Assembly: GCF_022347545.1 (NCBI RefSeq)
Contig: NZ_JAKREW010000022.1
Span: forward strand, 23,522 to 87,521
From: Terribium retamae
GTDB taxonomy: Bacteria; Pseudomonadota; Alphaproteobacteria; Rhizobiales; Rhizobiaceae
DNA: 64,000 nucleotides
Direction: 5' to 3'
The notes below the pieces were generated by a model that searched no databases, was not told the origin of the DNA, and saw only the letters and a list, made by a program, of their open reading frames with translations. The translations under genes were made by a program, and so were the position numbers. Within the stretch, counting starts at the first letter, position 1. The number at the start of each line of letters is the position of its first letter. Of the stretch, positions 8,757 to 16,598 are shown in pieces.

Positions 8757-9348
8757 CGATGGCACCGAGCGACCTGAGTTCGGTCAGCAGCGGCAGAAGC
8801 GGCAGGCCGATGATGGTGAAATGGTCCCCCTCGACCTTTTCGAACAGCTGGATGCCCTCGCCTTCGATCTGATAAGCGCCGACGCTGGAAAGCGCTTTCG
8901 CGCCGACCCGTGCCAGATGGCGGCCGATGAAGGCGGGATCGAGTCTGCGCATGGTGAGATTGGCAATGCCGACATGGCGCCACAACACCGCGCCGTCCCG
9001 CGCCAGCACCGCGGCGCTGTTCAGCTGATGGGTCTTGCCCGACAGAGCCAGCAGATGGCGGCGGGCGCCCTCCATGTCGGCAGGTTTGTGGAACACTTCG
9101 TCGCCCAGCGACAGCGTCTGGTCGCAGCCCAGCACCAGGGCTCCCGGCATCCGCTCGCTCACCTCGGTCGCCTTCGCTTCGGCCAGGATCGTCGCGACAT
9201 CTTCCGGGGAGGCGCCGCTGTCCTCCAGCGGCGCTTCAAGCGCGCGCTCGTCGACCTTTGCCGGTACCGCTTCGACATGGACGCCGGCATTTTTCAGCAT
9301 GGCCAGCCGAAACGGGCTGCCTGATGCCAGGATGAGTTTTTCGGTCAT
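8749..9348 (-). CDS. maf: Maf-like nucleotide pyrophosphatase
   Basis: A 199-residue Maf family protein. These enzymes hydrolyse non-canonical or modified nucleoside triphosphates and were first described as septum-formation inhibitors. Signature elements are LASGSPFR at residues 7-14, the block LGCDQTLSLGDEVFHKP, the HQLNSAA stretch and YQIEGEGIQLFEKVEGD near residue 160. It heads the block with aroE, coaE and dnaQ. In many Rhizobiales hemE and a pyruvate-phosphate-dikinase regulator lie just upstream; here an uncharacterised divergent gene takes that place. Confidence 0.93.
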   Translation of the reverse strand: MTEKLILASGSPFRLAMLKNAGVHVEAVPAKVDERALEAPLEDSGASPEDVATILAEAKATEVSERMPGALVLGCDQTLSLGDEVFHKPADMEGARRHLLALSGKTHQLNSAAVLARDGAVLWRHVGIANLTMRRLDPAFIGRHLARVGAKALSSVGAYQIEGEGIQLFEKVEGDHFTIIGLPLLPLLTELRSLGAIDG

Positions 9349-9602
9349 GGTACCTCCGCAGGCTGACTGGCCCTCGGCTATACCATGCCGCGCAATGTTG
9401 GAATGACCAAATCCGAGCGGATTCCTATTTCATCGTCGTGCAATCGACTGACCGTTATGATGTCCCGCAAGTGAGCGGCGGTTTGAATCATCGGGAGAAG
9501 AGTTTCGTGGGTATCGGGCGGCGCGCATTTCTGGGGCTGATGGGGACGTTGCCGGCCTGGCGATCCTCATTTGCGGCAAAGCTCGGGACGAAGGAGAAAC
9601 CG

Positions 9603-10352
9603 ATGGAACCATCCGAGTCGGAGGTGGTGAAACCACGACATGTTCTTTGCTTCCTGGGCAAGGATCGCGATCTGTCTCGGCTGTCGGACGCAGCCCTGGG
9701 CGGCATTGAAGAATTCGCCACCGGTTTCGGCGTGGACCACACTTATTCTCAGGCCGAACCGGATGACCGCATGGTCCGATCCTTCGATGTGTGTTGGGAC
9801 CGCGTCGAGCCAGATGCCTGGACCGAGGCCGATGAAGCTGCCGTCGCCAGCCATCGATCCGTTCTCTATGTGCTCGGCCCGCCGATGACGAGAGACAATG
9901 CGGTCACCGTTTCCATCGGAGCCTTGTTCCTCGTCGCTCACATGGTCGACAAGGGCGCGGTGGCCGTTAAGGGCGAAAGTGCGGGCATCGCCCATGGGCT
10001 GGCGCGCTGGAAACGGCTTGCGCTCCAGGGTGCTGCTGCCCTGGAGGCTGACGATGCTCTTGCACAAAGGCGCATTGGCCGGCTCGCCTTCGCCAAGCGC
10101 CCACTGTCGGCCAAGAAATATCTGGAAAGTGTCGGCTTCCACCTCGTGGGATTGCCGGAAGTCTATGTGCCGATATCCCAGGCGAGCGAGCGCGAGGCTG
10201 TGGCGACCATGGACGCTGTCGCGGACGAAATTGCCGTGCGCGGCCTGGAAGAGGTGCTGAGGAAACGCGGAGCGCGCCTCTCTTTCGAATCCCAGTACGA
10301 AAAGGACGAGTTCAAGTTCAATCCGTATGGGACGGTGAGGCTCGCCGGCTGA
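9603..10352 (+). CDS. Conserved protein of unknown function
   Basis: About 249 residues with no domain I can name. The body starts HVLCFLGKDRDLSRLS, contains YSQAEPDDRMVRSFDVCWDRV, VLYVLGPPMTRDNA, and GESAGIAHGLARW, and ends with a Phe-rich FNPYGTVRLAG; it looks like a soluble alpha/beta protein. Start choice is uncertain. The ATG at 9603 has an excellent AAGGAG eight bases upstream. A GTG at 9507, also preceded by GGGAGAAG, would add a Tat-like leader (GRRAFLGLMG). The same frame stays open back to 9438. It is convergent with the glutamine amidotransferase, seven bases apart. Confidence 0.75.
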   Translation: MEPSESEVVKPRHVLCFLGKDRDLSRLSDAALGGIEEFATGFGVDHTYSQAEPDDRMVRSFDVCWDRVEPDAWTEADEAAVASHRSVLYVLGPPMTRDNAVTVSIGALFLVAHMVDKGAVAVKGESAGIAHGLARWKRLALQGAAALEADDALAQRRIGRLAFAKRPLSAKKYLESVGFHLVGLPEVYVPISQASEREAVATMDAVADEIAVRGLEEVLRKRGARLSFESQYEKDEFKFNPYGTVRLAG

Positions 10353-10359
10353 CCTCCGC

Positions 10360-11154
10360 CTACTCGGCCGCGATCGCCATCCCTGAAGCCGGCGCGAACG
10401 GACGGATGCGGATTCCCGCCCTCGTCATGGTTACGAAGCTCGCCGGCGGAATGGCCTGCCATTCAGCACTCTCGCGGTCGAAGGGTTCCGACACGATGCA
10501 GCGACCGCCATGGAATGCGGAGGTGTAGAGTGTTGGTGCTTGGCCGTCAGTCGAATAGCGCACCGCGTGCACGGCCTGCCCATCGGAAAAGGCGGCGGTC
10601 AACTTCAGGGCTGGATCAACACCCGCCCTTTCGGCGGCCGCAATCACCTGGGAGGTTGCCCTTTCCAGCGCGCCTTGCGGGTCGGTTTCCAGCCCCGCGT
10701 CCATCATCAGGAAAAAGAACAGTTCGGAATCGGTCGTACCTTCGATCTGATCGTAGAGTGCGTCCGGTAAGGCTGCCTCGAGCGCGCGGCGGATACGCTC
10801 GAAGCCCCCGATCTGGCCGTTGTGCATGAACGACCAGCGGCCGGAGACAAAGGGATGGCAGTTGGCGCGACTGGTTGCGCCGCCGGTCGAGGCGCGCACA
10901 TGCGCCAGGAACAGGCCGGAGCGGATCTGCTTGCAGAGGCTTTTGAGATTGGGGTCCGACCAGGCCGGCAGGATGTCGCGGTAGAGACCGGGTTCCGCGC
11001 GCCCGCCATACCAGGCAAGGCCGAAACCGTCACCATTGGTGGGCGATTTCGCCTCCTGCGCGCAATGGCTCTGTGCGATCAGCGAATGACAAGGCGCACT
11101 GACGATGTCTTCGAGGAAGACCTCTTCACCGAGATAGGCCGCCCATCGGCACAT
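10360..11154 (-). CDS. Class II glutamine amidotransferase (YafJ/EgtC-like)
   Basis: A 264-residue N-terminal-nucleophile amidotransferase. Cys2 after the initiator Met (MCRWAAYLGE) would be the catalytic residue. Other family blocks are NGDGFGLAWYG, LFLAHVRASTGG, CHPFVSGRWSFMHNGQIG and TTDSELFFFLM. The domain fills the whole protein, so there is no fused synthetase and the ammonia acceptor is unknown. Related proteins include YafJ and EgtC of ergothioneine synthesis, but no other egt gene is nearby, so ergothioneine synthesis is not implied. The gene is convergent with the unknown gene on its left. Confidence 0.92.
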   Translation of the reverse strand: MCRWAAYLGEEVFLEDIVSAPCHSLIAQSHCAQEAKSPTNGDGFGLAWYGGRAEPGLYRDILPAWSDPNLKSLCKQIRSGLFLAHVRASTGGATSRANCHPFVSGRWSFMHNGQIGGFERIRRALEAALPDALYDQIEGTTDSELFFFLMMDAGLETDPQGALERATSQVIAAAERAGVDPALKLTAAFSDGQAVHAVRYSTDGQAPTLYTSAFHGGRCIVSEPFDRESAEWQAIPPASFVTMTRAGIRIRPFAPASGMAIAAE

Positions 11155-11210
11155 GCGTCAACGCCCCTCAGGCACGTCTGGACAGTGGCCGGCTCCAGCC
11201 GGCCTCGGGA

Positions 11211-11432
11211 TCATGCCTGCGGACGGCGATTGTGCGTACGCTCGTAGAGCTGGCGGATGATCCTGCTAGCCGTAGTCTCGAACAGGAAGGGTAAAAAAGC
11301 ATGAATGAGTGCGGCGCCGCCGGCCATGAACAACCTGCTGGCAAACCAGCCGGCGAAGCGCATGTGTTCGAAGTAGCTCTCATCGACCGAGTGCGGATGG
11401 TCGGTGAAAAGGCGGGCGATGCGCGTCGTCAT
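11211..11432 (-). CDS. DUF6356 family small membrane-associated protein
   Basis: A 73-residue protein beginning MTTRIARLFTDHPHSVDESY. It has one hydrophobic stretch in the middle (FASRLFMAGGAALIHAFLPFLF) and a basic C-terminus (RTHNRRPQA). It matches my recollection of the DUF6356 family, whose members share the HP.SV.E.Y..H...A..F pattern; the function is unknown. I rejected a longer start at 11471 because GGGAG lies seven bases upstream of the ATG at 11432. It is divergent from the Lrp-type regulator. Confidence 0.8.
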   Translation of the reverse strand: MTTRIARLFTDHPHSVDESYFEHMRFAGWFASRLFMAGGAALIHAFLPFLFETTASRIIRQLYERTHNRRPQA

Positions 11433-11514
11433 GGTGATTCTCCCATTCTCTGCACTATCCTCCCATGCCATGTCGGAACATCGATCCCAATTTGTCCTTG
11501 TTGTGCATCTAGAA

Positions 11515-11532
11515 TTGGGACAAATATCCCAA
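11515..11532. promoter_or_regulatory. Palindromic candidate operator of the Lrp-type regulator
   Basis: TTGGGA (11515-11520) and TCCCAA (11527-11532) form a perfect six-base inverted repeat with a six-base spacer, ending one base before the Lrp ATG. A further TCCCAATTTGTCC copy at about 11485-11497 is nearly an inverted repeat of the first arm with its flank. The site is well placed for autorepression and for control of the divergent DUF6356 gene. This is inference from symmetry and position. Confidence 0.6.
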
Positions 11533-11533
11533 C

Positions 11534-12004
11534 ATGGCTTATGAAATCGATACGATTGATCGAAGAATCCTTGCGGAACTGCAGCGGGACGGAACCTTGT
11601 CGGTCGACCAGCTCTCGGAACGCGTCGGCCTGTCTCGCAATGCCTGCTGGCGCCGGGTGAAAAGGCTGGAGGACGAGCGTGTCGTTACCGGCCGGGTTGC
11701 GCTGGTCGATGCCGACAAGCTTGGCCTCGGTCTTTCGGTGTTCATCATCGTGCGCACGTCGAGCCATGATCCGGACTGGCTGGCCAAGTTCCGGGCCGCG
11801 GTGACATCTTTTCCCGAGATCACCGGTGTCTACCGTATGTCCGGCGATCTCGACTATGTGCTTCGTGCTCGCGTTGCGGACGTCAAGGCATACGACCGGC
11901 TCTATCAGCGCATGATTGCGAAGGTGCCGTTGTCCGACGTTTCCGCCTCCTTCGTCATGGAGGAGATCAAGGAAACGACGGTGGTGCCGGTGGAAGTGCG
12001 CTAG
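11534..12004 (+). CDS. Lrp/AsnC family transcriptional regulator
   Basis: A 156-residue regulator. The N-terminal winged HTH (IDTIDRRILAELQRDGTLS, then LSERVGLSRNACWRRVKRLED) covers about residues 5-60. The C-terminal RAM/AsnC effector domain covers about residues 65-150 (GLGLSVFIIVRT... FPEITGVYRMSGDLDYVLRARVAD). Members bind amino acids or related ligands and form octamers. The following MFS transporter starts three bases after its stop, so the two are probably one transcript and the transporter is the likely target. A dyad overlaps the start region (11515-11532). Confidence 0.95.
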   Translation: MAYEIDTIDRRILAELQRDGTLSVDQLSERVGLSRNACWRRVKRLEDERVVTGRVALVDADKLGLGLSVFIIVRTSSHDPDWLAKFRAAVTSFPEITGVYRMSGDLDYVLRARVADVKAYDRLYQRMIAKVPLSDVSASFVMEEIKETTVVPVEVR

Positions 12005-12006
12005 GC

Positions 12007-13218
12007 ATGAGTTCTACCAACAACATCACCCCGGTGACCCGCCGCAGTCTTCCCGCCGGTGTCTGGGCGCTCGGTTTCGTATCGATGTTCATGGATATCT
12101 CCTCGGAGATGATCCACGCGCTGCTGCCCGTCTACATGGTGGCTGTGCTGGGCACCGCAAGCCTTACCGTCGGCATCATCGAAGGCATCGCCGAGGCAAC
12201 CGCTTCGATCACCAAGATCTTTTCGGGAGCACTGAGCGACTGGCTCGGCAAGCGCAAACTACTGGCGGCGCTGGGCTACGGGTTGGCGGCGATCACCAAG
12301 CCGATCTTTCCGCTGGCGCCATCGATCGGCTGGCTGGTTGCGGCGCGGTTCATCGACCGCATCGGCAAGGGCATCCGCGGCGCCCCGCGCGATGCGCTGA
12401 TCGCCGACATCACGCCGCTGGAACAGCGTGGTGCCGGCTTCGGCCTGCGGCAATCGCTCGACACGATCGGCGCCTTTGCCGGCCCGCTGCTGGCCATCGC
12501 GCTGATGTGGACAACTGCAAATCATTTCCAGACGGTTTTCTGGATCGCCGTCCTACCGGCTTTTGCCGCCGTTGCCCTGATCGTCTTTGCGGTGAGGGAG
12601 CCCGAGCGCCCGGCGGGCCAGCGCAAGGTTCGCATGCCGCTAAGGCGCTCCGAGCTGCGCCTTCTGGGCGCGGGCTTCTGGCTGGTGGTAACCGTGGCGG
12701 CGGTTTTCACGCTCGCCCGTTTCAGCGAAGCTTTTCTCATCTTGCGCGCGCAGTCGATCGGCCTTTCCTTGGCTTTGGTGCCGGTCGTGCTGGTGGTGAT
12801 GAACCTCGCCTACTCGCTGTCGGCCTATCCTGCCGGCGTGCTCGCCGATCGCTTTAGCCGGTCTATGCTTCTCGCCGTCGGTCTTCTTTTCCTCGTGGCA
12901 GCGGATCTCGTCCTCGCCCTTGTGCCAGACATCGTCGGGCTCCTCATCGGCGTCGTGCTGTGGGGACTGCATATGGGTTTCACGCAAGGGCTGCTGGCAA
13001 CGCTGGTTGCGGATGCAGCGCCGGCGGAGTTGCGCGGCACTGCATTCGGCATGTTCAATCTGATCACCGGCATCGCCTTGCTCGTCGCCAGCGTGCTGGC
13101 AGGCTTCCTGTGGGATCAGTTTGGTCCTGAAGCCACCTTCCTTGCCGGCGCCGTTTTTGCTGTTGTGGCGCTCGTCGGCCTGCTGCCGTTGCGAGCCCGG
13201 CTGTCGATGCCTCAATGA
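12007..13218 (+). CDS. MFS transporter
   Basis: A 403-residue major facilitator with 12 predicted membrane segments. The N-terminal SMFMDISSEMIHALLPVYM and the loop 2-3 signature DWLGKRKLLAALGYG, plus RFIDRIGKGIRGAPRDAL, are typical of a group of uncharacterised proteobacterial efflux-type MFS proteins. Substrate is unknown. Because it follows directly after an Lrp/AsnC regulator, amino-acid or metabolite export is possible, but that is only context. Confidence 0.9.
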   Translation: MSSTNNITPVTRRSLPAGVWALGFVSMFMDISSEMIHALLPVYMVAVLGTASLTVGIIEGIAEATASITKIFSGALSDWLGKRKLLAALGYGLAAITKPIFPLAPSIGWLVAARFIDRIGKGIRGAPRDALIADITPLEQRGAGFGLRQSLDTIGAFAGPLLAIALMWTTANHFQTVFWIAVLPAFAAVALIVFAVREPERPAGQRKVRMPLRRSELRLLGAGFWLVVTVAAVFTLARFSEAFLILRAQSIGLSLALVPVVLVVMNLAYSLSAYPAGVLADRFSRSMLLAVGLLFLVAADLVLALVPDIVGLLIGVVLWGLHMGFTQGLLATLVADAAPAELRGTAFGMFNLITGIALLVASVLAGFLWDQFGPEATFLAGAVFAVVALVGLLPLRARLSMPQ

Positions 13219-13284
13219 AAGATTCGCGTTGAAATACCCGTAACCGGTTGACTTGATGCACTGCTCGCCCGATAGGATCGCGCC

Positions 13285-13770
13285 ATGCACCCGACACCTC
13301 AAAATCAATCCGTCTTCGGCCAGACGGTCGGTTTCGTCCGCCTGCCGCACGGCGAAGGGCTGGCGTTGCCGGCCTACGAAAGCGCCGGCGCTGCCGGCAT
13401 GGATCTCAGGGCTGCCGTTCCGGAGGATCGGCCACTGCTCATTCTGCCCGGCAAGCGTGCGCTGGTGCCGACGGGACTGGTATTGGAAATACCGGAAGGC
13501 CTGGAAGGTCAGGTTCGCCCTCGCTCCGGCCTCGCACTGAAACATGGCATCACCTGCCTCAACACGCCCGGTACCGTCGATAGCGACTATCGCGGCGAGG
13601 TGAAGGTGCTGCTGATCAATCACGGTGACGAAGAGTTCTATGTCGAGCGCGGCATGCGCATCGCTCAGATCGTCTTCGCTCCCGCGGTCCAGGTCCGCTC
13701 CGAAGAGCGCAGCCTCGCCGGCGGCACCGAGCGTGGCGGCGGCGGTTTCGGATCGACCGGAACCGCGTGA
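13285..13770 (+). CDS. dut: dUTP diphosphatase
   Basis: A 161-residue trimeric dUTPase that converts dUTP to dUMP and keeps uracil out of DNA. All five motifs are present: AGAAGMDLRA-like (SAGAAGMDLRAA), RSGLALKHGI, GTVDSDYRGEV, RGMRIAQIVF and the C-terminal RGGGGFGSTG arm that closes over the active site. The Met start follows a plausible promoter with TTGACT near 13250. Its TGA overlaps the ATG of the next gene (TGATG), so the pair is translationally coupled. Confidence 0.96.
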   Translation: MHPTPQNQSVFGQTVGFVRLPHGEGLALPAYESAGAAGMDLRAAVPEDRPLLILPGKRALVPTGLVLEIPEGLEGQVRPRSGLALKHGITCLNTPGTVDSDYRGEVKVLLINHGDEEFYVERGMRIAQIVFAPAVQVRSEERSLAGGTERGGGGFGSTGTA

Positions 13771-14429
13771 TGCCGCTGCCCGGGCTGGTCATCTTCGACT
13801 GTGACGGTATCCTGGTCGATACCGAGAACATGGCCAACGAACGTCTGGCGCTGTGGCTCACCGAAGCCGGCTATCCCGTCGACTTCAACTATTGCCGCAA
13901 GCAGTTTTCCGGCCGCTCCATGATCTCCGTGCGCAACGAGATCCTGGAAGTGGCAGGCATCGATCTTGGCGAAGATTTCGCCGACCGCTGGAATGTTGGC
14001 CTGCCCGAGCTTTTTGCGAACGGTGTCGACGAGATTCCATATGTGCGCGACGTGATCGATGCCGTACGAGCGGCCAACCTTCCCTATTGTGTCGCCTCTT
14101 CGGCGCGCGTGTCCAAGATGCATATAACGCTGGGCGTCACCGGGCTGCTTCCGTTCTTCGAGCACGCCATGTTCAGCTCCACCATGGTCGGGCGCTCGAA
14201 ACCGTTCCCGGACTTGTTCCTGCACGCCGCCAGGGAAATGGGTGTGAACCCAGCCGATTGTATCGTCATCGAGGATTCGGTGGCCGGTACGACAGCCGGC
14301 ATTGCCGCTGGCATGCGCGTGTTTTCCTACCACGGCGATCCGCATTCCGATCCCGAAGGTTTGGAAAGGGCGGGCGGCGTTCTGTTCTCGGACATGCGCG
14401 ATCTGCCGGGACTGGTGCCGCTGCGCTAA
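13770..14429 (+). CDS. HAD superfamily phosphatase (subfamily IA)
   Basis: A 219-residue haloacid-dehalogenase-like hydrolase of the beta-phosphoglucomutase/phosphoglycolate-phosphatase type. Motif I is FDCDGILVDTE with nucleophile Asp10 and Asp12, motif II is in VASSARVSK, motif III is the Lys of GRSKPFPDLFLH, and motif IV is VIEDSVAGTTAG. The cap domain is of the small helical C1 type between motifs I and II. The substrate is not predictable. I used the ATG at 13770 overlapping the dut stop; a GTG one codon earlier is also in frame. Confidence 0.92.
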   Translation: MPLPGLVIFDCDGILVDTENMANERLALWLTEAGYPVDFNYCRKQFSGRSMISVRNEILEVAGIDLGEDFADRWNVGLPELFANGVDEIPYVRDVIDAVRAANLPYCVASSARVSKMHITLGVTGLLPFFEHAMFSSTMVGRSKPFPDLFLHAAREMGVNPADCIVIEDSVAGTTAGIAAGMRVFSYHGDPHSDPEGLERAGGVLFSDMRDLPGLVPLR

Positions 14430-14688
14430 GCGCCCTCATCGTTGGTTTCATGACGGTTTCATCTCGCCTGCTGCCAGCGCATTGGCAGGAGTGTTCCGCA
14501 CTGGCCGCCTGAACCAATCGCATTTGTTTGCCGGGCCAAAGTTCGCTCGCTAGGGTTCCAGTCCTGAAATTTGCCACAGCCTGTTGTTTGGGTTTTCGCA
14601 GTTCGCTCGGCGCGCTGGGTCGGGGGTGCAAACATCGAAAATCATCAGACCTGAACTGTGGCCGGCGCGTCTTTGTGGAGAGACTTCT

Positions 14689-15498
14689 ATGGATAAGGGC
14701 AAGATTTTCCGAAACCTGCACGCCGAGACCTTTGTCATTCCCAATCCGTGGGATCTCGGCTCGGCCAAGCTGCTGTCCTCCATGGGCTTCAAGGCGTTGG
14801 CCACCACCAGTGCCGGCTATGCCTTCTCGCGTGGCCTCCCGGATGGCGCGATCGGTTTCGAGGAGATGATCCAGCATTGCCGTGACATCGTCTCGGCGAC
14901 CGACCTGCCGGTCTCGGCCGACCTGGAAAAGGGTAAGGGCGACAGCGCAGAGAGCGCCGGTGAGACCATTTTCGCCGCCGAGGCGGCGGGGCTGGCGGGT
15001 TGTTCGATCGAGGACCACACCGGCGATGCCGAAAGGCCCATCTATGATTTTACGCAGGCGGTGGAGCGGGTCGCTGCAGCGGCAGAAGCCGCGCGCGCCT
15101 TGAAGCGCGATTTCGTCTTCACCGCGCGCGCCGAGAACTTTCTGCATGGTCGCCCCGATCTCGACGACACCATCCGACGCCTGCAAGCCTATGAGAAGGC
15201 AGGTGCCGACGTGCTTTACGCGCCGGGTCTTTCCGACATCGCATCGGTTCGCGCGGTCTGTCAGGCCCTGGATAAGCCGGTCAACGTGCTGTCGACGGCA
15301 GATTTCACCGTTCCAGCGCTGGCACAGGCTGGTGCCAGGCGCATTTCCGTCGGCTCGCAGCTTGCTTGCGTCGCCTTCAGTGCGCTCGAGCGGGCAGGTC
15401 GCGAGCTGCTCGATGTCGGGTCGTTCACCTTCAATCGGTCCAACACCATGACCTACAGGAGGATGACCGAGCTCTTGTCGTCGGGCACCGTCGCGTAG
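14689..15498 (+). CDS. Isocitrate lyase/PEP phosphonomutase family protein
   Basis: A 269-residue TIM-barrel protein of the PEP mutase/ICL superfamily, which form or break C-C or P-C bonds next to an oxyanion. Visible blocks are FVIPNPWDLGSAKLL, LATTSAGYAFSRGLPDG, ADLEKGKGDSAE, GCSIEDHTGD and FTARAENFLHG. It lacks the KKCGH motif of true isocitrate lyase, so it is more likely an oxaloacetate or carboxyphosphonate-type lyase. ATG 14689 has GGAGAG upstream; an in-frame extension back to 14584 looks non-coding. The 259 bases before it hold only a likely promoter region. Confidence 0.9.
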   Translation: MDKGKIFRNLHAETFVIPNPWDLGSAKLLSSMGFKALATTSAGYAFSRGLPDGAIGFEEMIQHCRDIVSATDLPVSADLEKGKGDSAESAGETIFAAEAAGLAGCSIEDHTGDAERPIYDFTQAVERVAAAAEAARALKRDFVFTARAENFLHGRPDLDDTIRRLQAYEKAGADVLYAPGLSDIASVRAVCQALDKPVNVLSTADFTVPALAQAGARRISVGSQLACVAFSALERAGRELLDVGSFTFNRSNTMTYRRMTELLSSGTVA

Positions 15499-15514
15499 AA
15501 CTAGAGCAGGCCCG

Positions 15515-15616
15515 CATGCGGCCATCGTTGCAGAGGTCGGCGCTGGCGCCTACTATGGCGGTCGCGCCGACTTCATCATCAAGGCGGATGGCGTGCCAAG
15601 GGTCCTGCTCAGATGA
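15515..15616 (+). pseudogene. Possible 3' remnant of a degraded gene
   Basis: Between the lyase stop and the next gene a frame without its own start encodes 33 residues that read like real protein (EVGAGAYYGGRADFIIKADG) and ends in a TGA overlapping the next ATG as ATGA. The composition fits a leftover gene end whose 5' part was lost. I cannot name the parent family, and chance is not excluded. Confidence 0.3.
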
Positions 15617-15993
15617 ATGTTGCGATACGTGCCGTGTTTTTCGCCGCCGCGCTGTCGGTTGGTTCCGGCTCCGCGGCGCTCGCCGACACCAAGGGCGAGT
15701 TTGCCGCGCTGGTCGAGGCATTGCACAACGAGATCGCAGGCTGCTGGATGCCGCCGGATATGAAAGGCGCGAAACCCGGGCCCATTGTCGTCAAGGTGCG
15801 CCTCAAGCGCGACGGGTCGCTGGCCGCCAGGCCTACGGTTGAAAACCCGCCCAAGGCGAAGGAGGCTAAGCTGCTCGCCGCCAGCGCGGTGCGCGCCGTG
15901 GAGCGGTGCGCGCCTTTCCGCAGCATGAAACGCACCCGTGTTCCTTATGAGCGCTGGCGTGAGCTGAAGCTCAACTTCGCGCCGGTATTTTAG
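15613..15993 (+). CDS. Secreted TolA-C/TonB-C-like protein, copy 1
   Basis: A 126-residue exported protein. A Sec signal peptide (MNVAIRAVFFAAALSVGSGSAALA) is followed by a small domain with IAGCWMPP, VKVRLKRDGSLAARP, ASAVRAVERCAPF and a final YERWRELKLNFAPVF. This layout (GCW, then DGS, then A..A...C.P, then W..L...F.P) resembles the C-terminal domain of TolA, with two cysteines that could form the usual disulfide. It is not fused to a membrane anchor or repeat stalk. The next gene is a diverged paralogue with the same pattern. Role unknown; periplasmic location is inferred. Confidence 0.75.
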   Translation: MNVAIRAVFFAAALSVGSGSAALADTKGEFAALVEALHNEIAGCWMPPDMKGAKPGPIVVKVRLKRDGSLAARPTVENPPKAKEAKLLAASAVRAVERCAPFRSMKRTRVPYERWRELKLNFAPVF

Positions 15994-16083
15994 ATAGCAC
16001 CCATGCTGTTCGAAACGATCATTGTGTGCAGATCCTAGTTCAATCTACGATGAGCACAGTAGGTATCGGTTGGGGGCAGCGGC

Positions 16084-16503
16084 ATGCGATCATGGATTTG
16101 GTGCGTTCTAGCGATCTCTTCGACGTGGATTTTGACATCGGTTGCCTGCGCTGAGAGCAAAACGTCTCCCGCCAAGGGAAGAGTCAGCGTGGCAGCGATG
16201 GCTGCCATGAGAGATAAAATCTCCGGATGTTGGTCAATACCCGCCAAAGCCGTTCCTGAAGAGCTCGATGCGTTTCAGACTGAGATCGTCGTCCATCTTA
16301 GGCCAGATGGTTCGTTGGCCGAAAAGCCGGTGGTCCGAAGATCAAAAGAGGGAAAAACTTTTCAATTGTTCGCAGCCAGCGCCATCCGAGCCATTGAAAA
16401 ATGTGCTCCCTATACAATGCTGCTGCCATATGATCCCGAAGTATGGAGCGAAATTGTTGTCACTTTCGATCCATCAGAAATCCCTCCAGCGCCACAGCAA
16501 TAG
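16084..16503 (+). CDS. Secreted TolA-C/TonB-C-like protein, copy 2
   Basis: A 139-residue exported protein with a signal peptide (ISSTWILTSVACA) and the same domain as its upstream neighbour: ISGCWSIP, VVHLRPDGSLAEKP, AASAIRAIEKCAPY, and YDPEVWSEIVVTFDPSE. Both cysteines align with copy 1. The gene and the 90 bases before it are visibly richer in A and T than the surroundings, which suggests different ancestry or relaxed constraint. The pair could be a tandem duplication that has diverged. Function is unknown. Confidence 0.75.
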   Translation: MRSWIWCVLAISSTWILTSVACAESKTSPAKGRVSVAAMAAMRDKISGCWSIPAKAVPEELDAFQTEIVVHLRPDGSLAEKPVVRRSKEGKTFQLFAASAIRAIEKCAPYTMLLPYDPEVWSEIVVTFDPSEIPPAPQQ

Positions 16504-16598
16504 CTTGCAAAAAATCGGCATTCGGCTAGACCCGCGCCCGGCCGGCGTGGCAGAAAGCCAGGGTTTTGGGCCATAAGAGCTCGCGCGCGGAGACCCGG

